NCBI GenBank assembly: GCA_903831485.1
Contig: CAIKXW010000146.1
Location: forward strand, 1 to 14,545
Source: an uncultured Alphaproteobacteria bacterium
GTDB taxonomy: Bacteria > Pseudomonadota > Alphaproteobacteria > Caulobacterales > Hyphomonadaceae
Direction: 5' to 3'
DNA: 14,545 nucleotides
A model generated the notes under the pieces. That model did no database searches and was not told the DNA's origin. It worked only from the letters and a program-made list of their open reading frames with translations. Positions 14,090 to 14,545 of this stretch are shown in pieces; the stretch's first letter is position 1; every line of letters begins with the position of its first letter. The translations under genes were made by a program, and so were the position numbers.

Positions 14090-14545
14090 ATGTCGTCTGA
14101 GCCCACTTGGCATTCAACCACCATTCTCGCCGTGAAGAAGGGGCGCAAGCTCGTCGTCATGGGGGATGGGCAGGTGTCGATGGGGCAGACGATCATGAAG
14201 GGCAATGCCCGCAAGGTCCGGCGGCTCGGCGAGAAGGGTGAGATCCTCGCAGGCTTCGCTGGCGCCACGGCGGACGCCTTCACGCTTTTTGAGCGTCTGG
14301 ACCAAAAGCTCGAACGATTCCCCGGCAATCTCCAGCGCGCGGCCGTGGAACTCGCCAAGGACTGGCGCACTGACAAATACCTCCGGAACCTCGAAGCCCT
14401 CATCATTGTGGGCGATGCGACGTCATTGCTCGTCATCACGGGCAGGGGCGACGTGCTGGAACCGGAGCATCCGATCGCGGCCATTGGTTCAGGGGGCAAC
14501 TACGCGCTGTCCGCCGCACGAGCGCTGTATGAGTACGAAGACGAC
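14090..14545 (+). CDS. hslV: ATP-dependent protease peptidase subunit HslV, 3' partial
   Basis: HslV is the proteasome-like threonine peptidase of the HslUV (ClpQY) protease. The frame is open from the ATG at 14090 to the right edge, giving 152 codons of a protein usually about 175-185 long, so only the C-terminus is missing. After a nine-residue propeptide the mature enzyme should begin at Thr10 in the [10 protein letters not shown] stretch. [42 protein letters not shown] and [16 protein letters not shown] are all canonical. AGGAA at 14077-14081, eight bases before ATG, is the ribosome binding site. hslU is expected just beyond the window. Confidence 0.96.
   Translation, partial: MSSEPTWHSTTILAVKKGRKLVVMGDGQVSMGQTIMKGNARKVRRLGEKGEILAGFAGATADAFTLFERLDQKLERFPGNLQRAAVELAKDWRTDKYLRNLEALIIVGDATSLLVITGRGDVLEPEHPIAAIGSGGNYALSAARALYEYEDD

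Noticed and set aside
1..14545. Mobile elements, CRISPR arrays, defence or secondary-metabolite clusters
   Set aside because: No transposase, integrase, repeat-spacer pattern, toxin-antitoxin pair or biosynthetic enzyme set is visible; nearly all space is taken by core metabolic genes with uniform GC-rich codon use.

Overview
The window looks like a chromosomal housekeeping segment from a GC-rich alphaproteobacterium. The best guess is a Caulobacterales/Hyphomonadaceae-type organism, inferred from gene order and protein style rather than from any marker gene. The left block (ppdK/ppsA regulator, maf, aroE, coaE, dnaQ, then secB, a Tim44-like gene and smr) is the conserved alphaproteobacterial cluster that in Caulobacter and Rickettsia lies beside the replication origin. 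The right block (hisB, hisH, hisA, hisF, hisE next to hslV) is another arrangement familiar from this class. I see no insertion sequence, phage gene, CRISPR array, tRNA, rRNA or defence cassette.

Layout. Bases 1-3518 (+) are a tightly coupled run in which each stop overlaps the next start: partial dikinase regulator, Maf pyrophosphatase, shikimate dehydrogenase, dephospho-CoA kinase and a DnaQ-type exonuclease. A zinc alcohol dehydrogenase follows (3585-4622, +) and converges on secB (4629-5132, -). A 163-base divergent region then leads to the Tim44-like gene (5296-5904, +) and smr (5926-6429, +). Smr converges, with one base between stop codons, on a minus-strand his operon covering 6431-11770. 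In transcription order this is hisB, DUF1330, hisH, hisA, a membrane EEP phosphatase/nuclease, a candidate 35-codon His-rich small ORF, hisF, hisE and a GNAT acetyltransferase. Divergent from hisB is a membrane GGDEF-EAL protein (11893-14004, +) with a degenerate GGDEF site and an intact EAL site. The start of hslV (14090 to the right edge) follows, behind a candidate heat-shock promoter.

How the genes work together. HisB, HisH, HisA, HisF and HisE are five components of histidine biosynthesis; HisH and HisF form imidazole glycerol phosphate synthase, and HisA supplies their substrate. HisG, HisD, HisC and HisI are not in the window. AroE (shikimate), CoaE (CoA), DnaQ (proofreading-type exonuclease), SecB (export chaperone) and HslV (protease) are independent core functions linked by position.

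The most interesting non-routine features are the His-rich small ORF with a strong ribosome binding site and surrounding inverted repeats just upstream of hisF, the three non-his genes embedded in or appended to the his operon, the degenerate-GGDEF/intact-EAL protein, and structured intergenic regions upstream of timA, hisB and hslV. Nothing here is clearly a new multi-gene system. The hisF leader region is the best candidate for undescribed biology.
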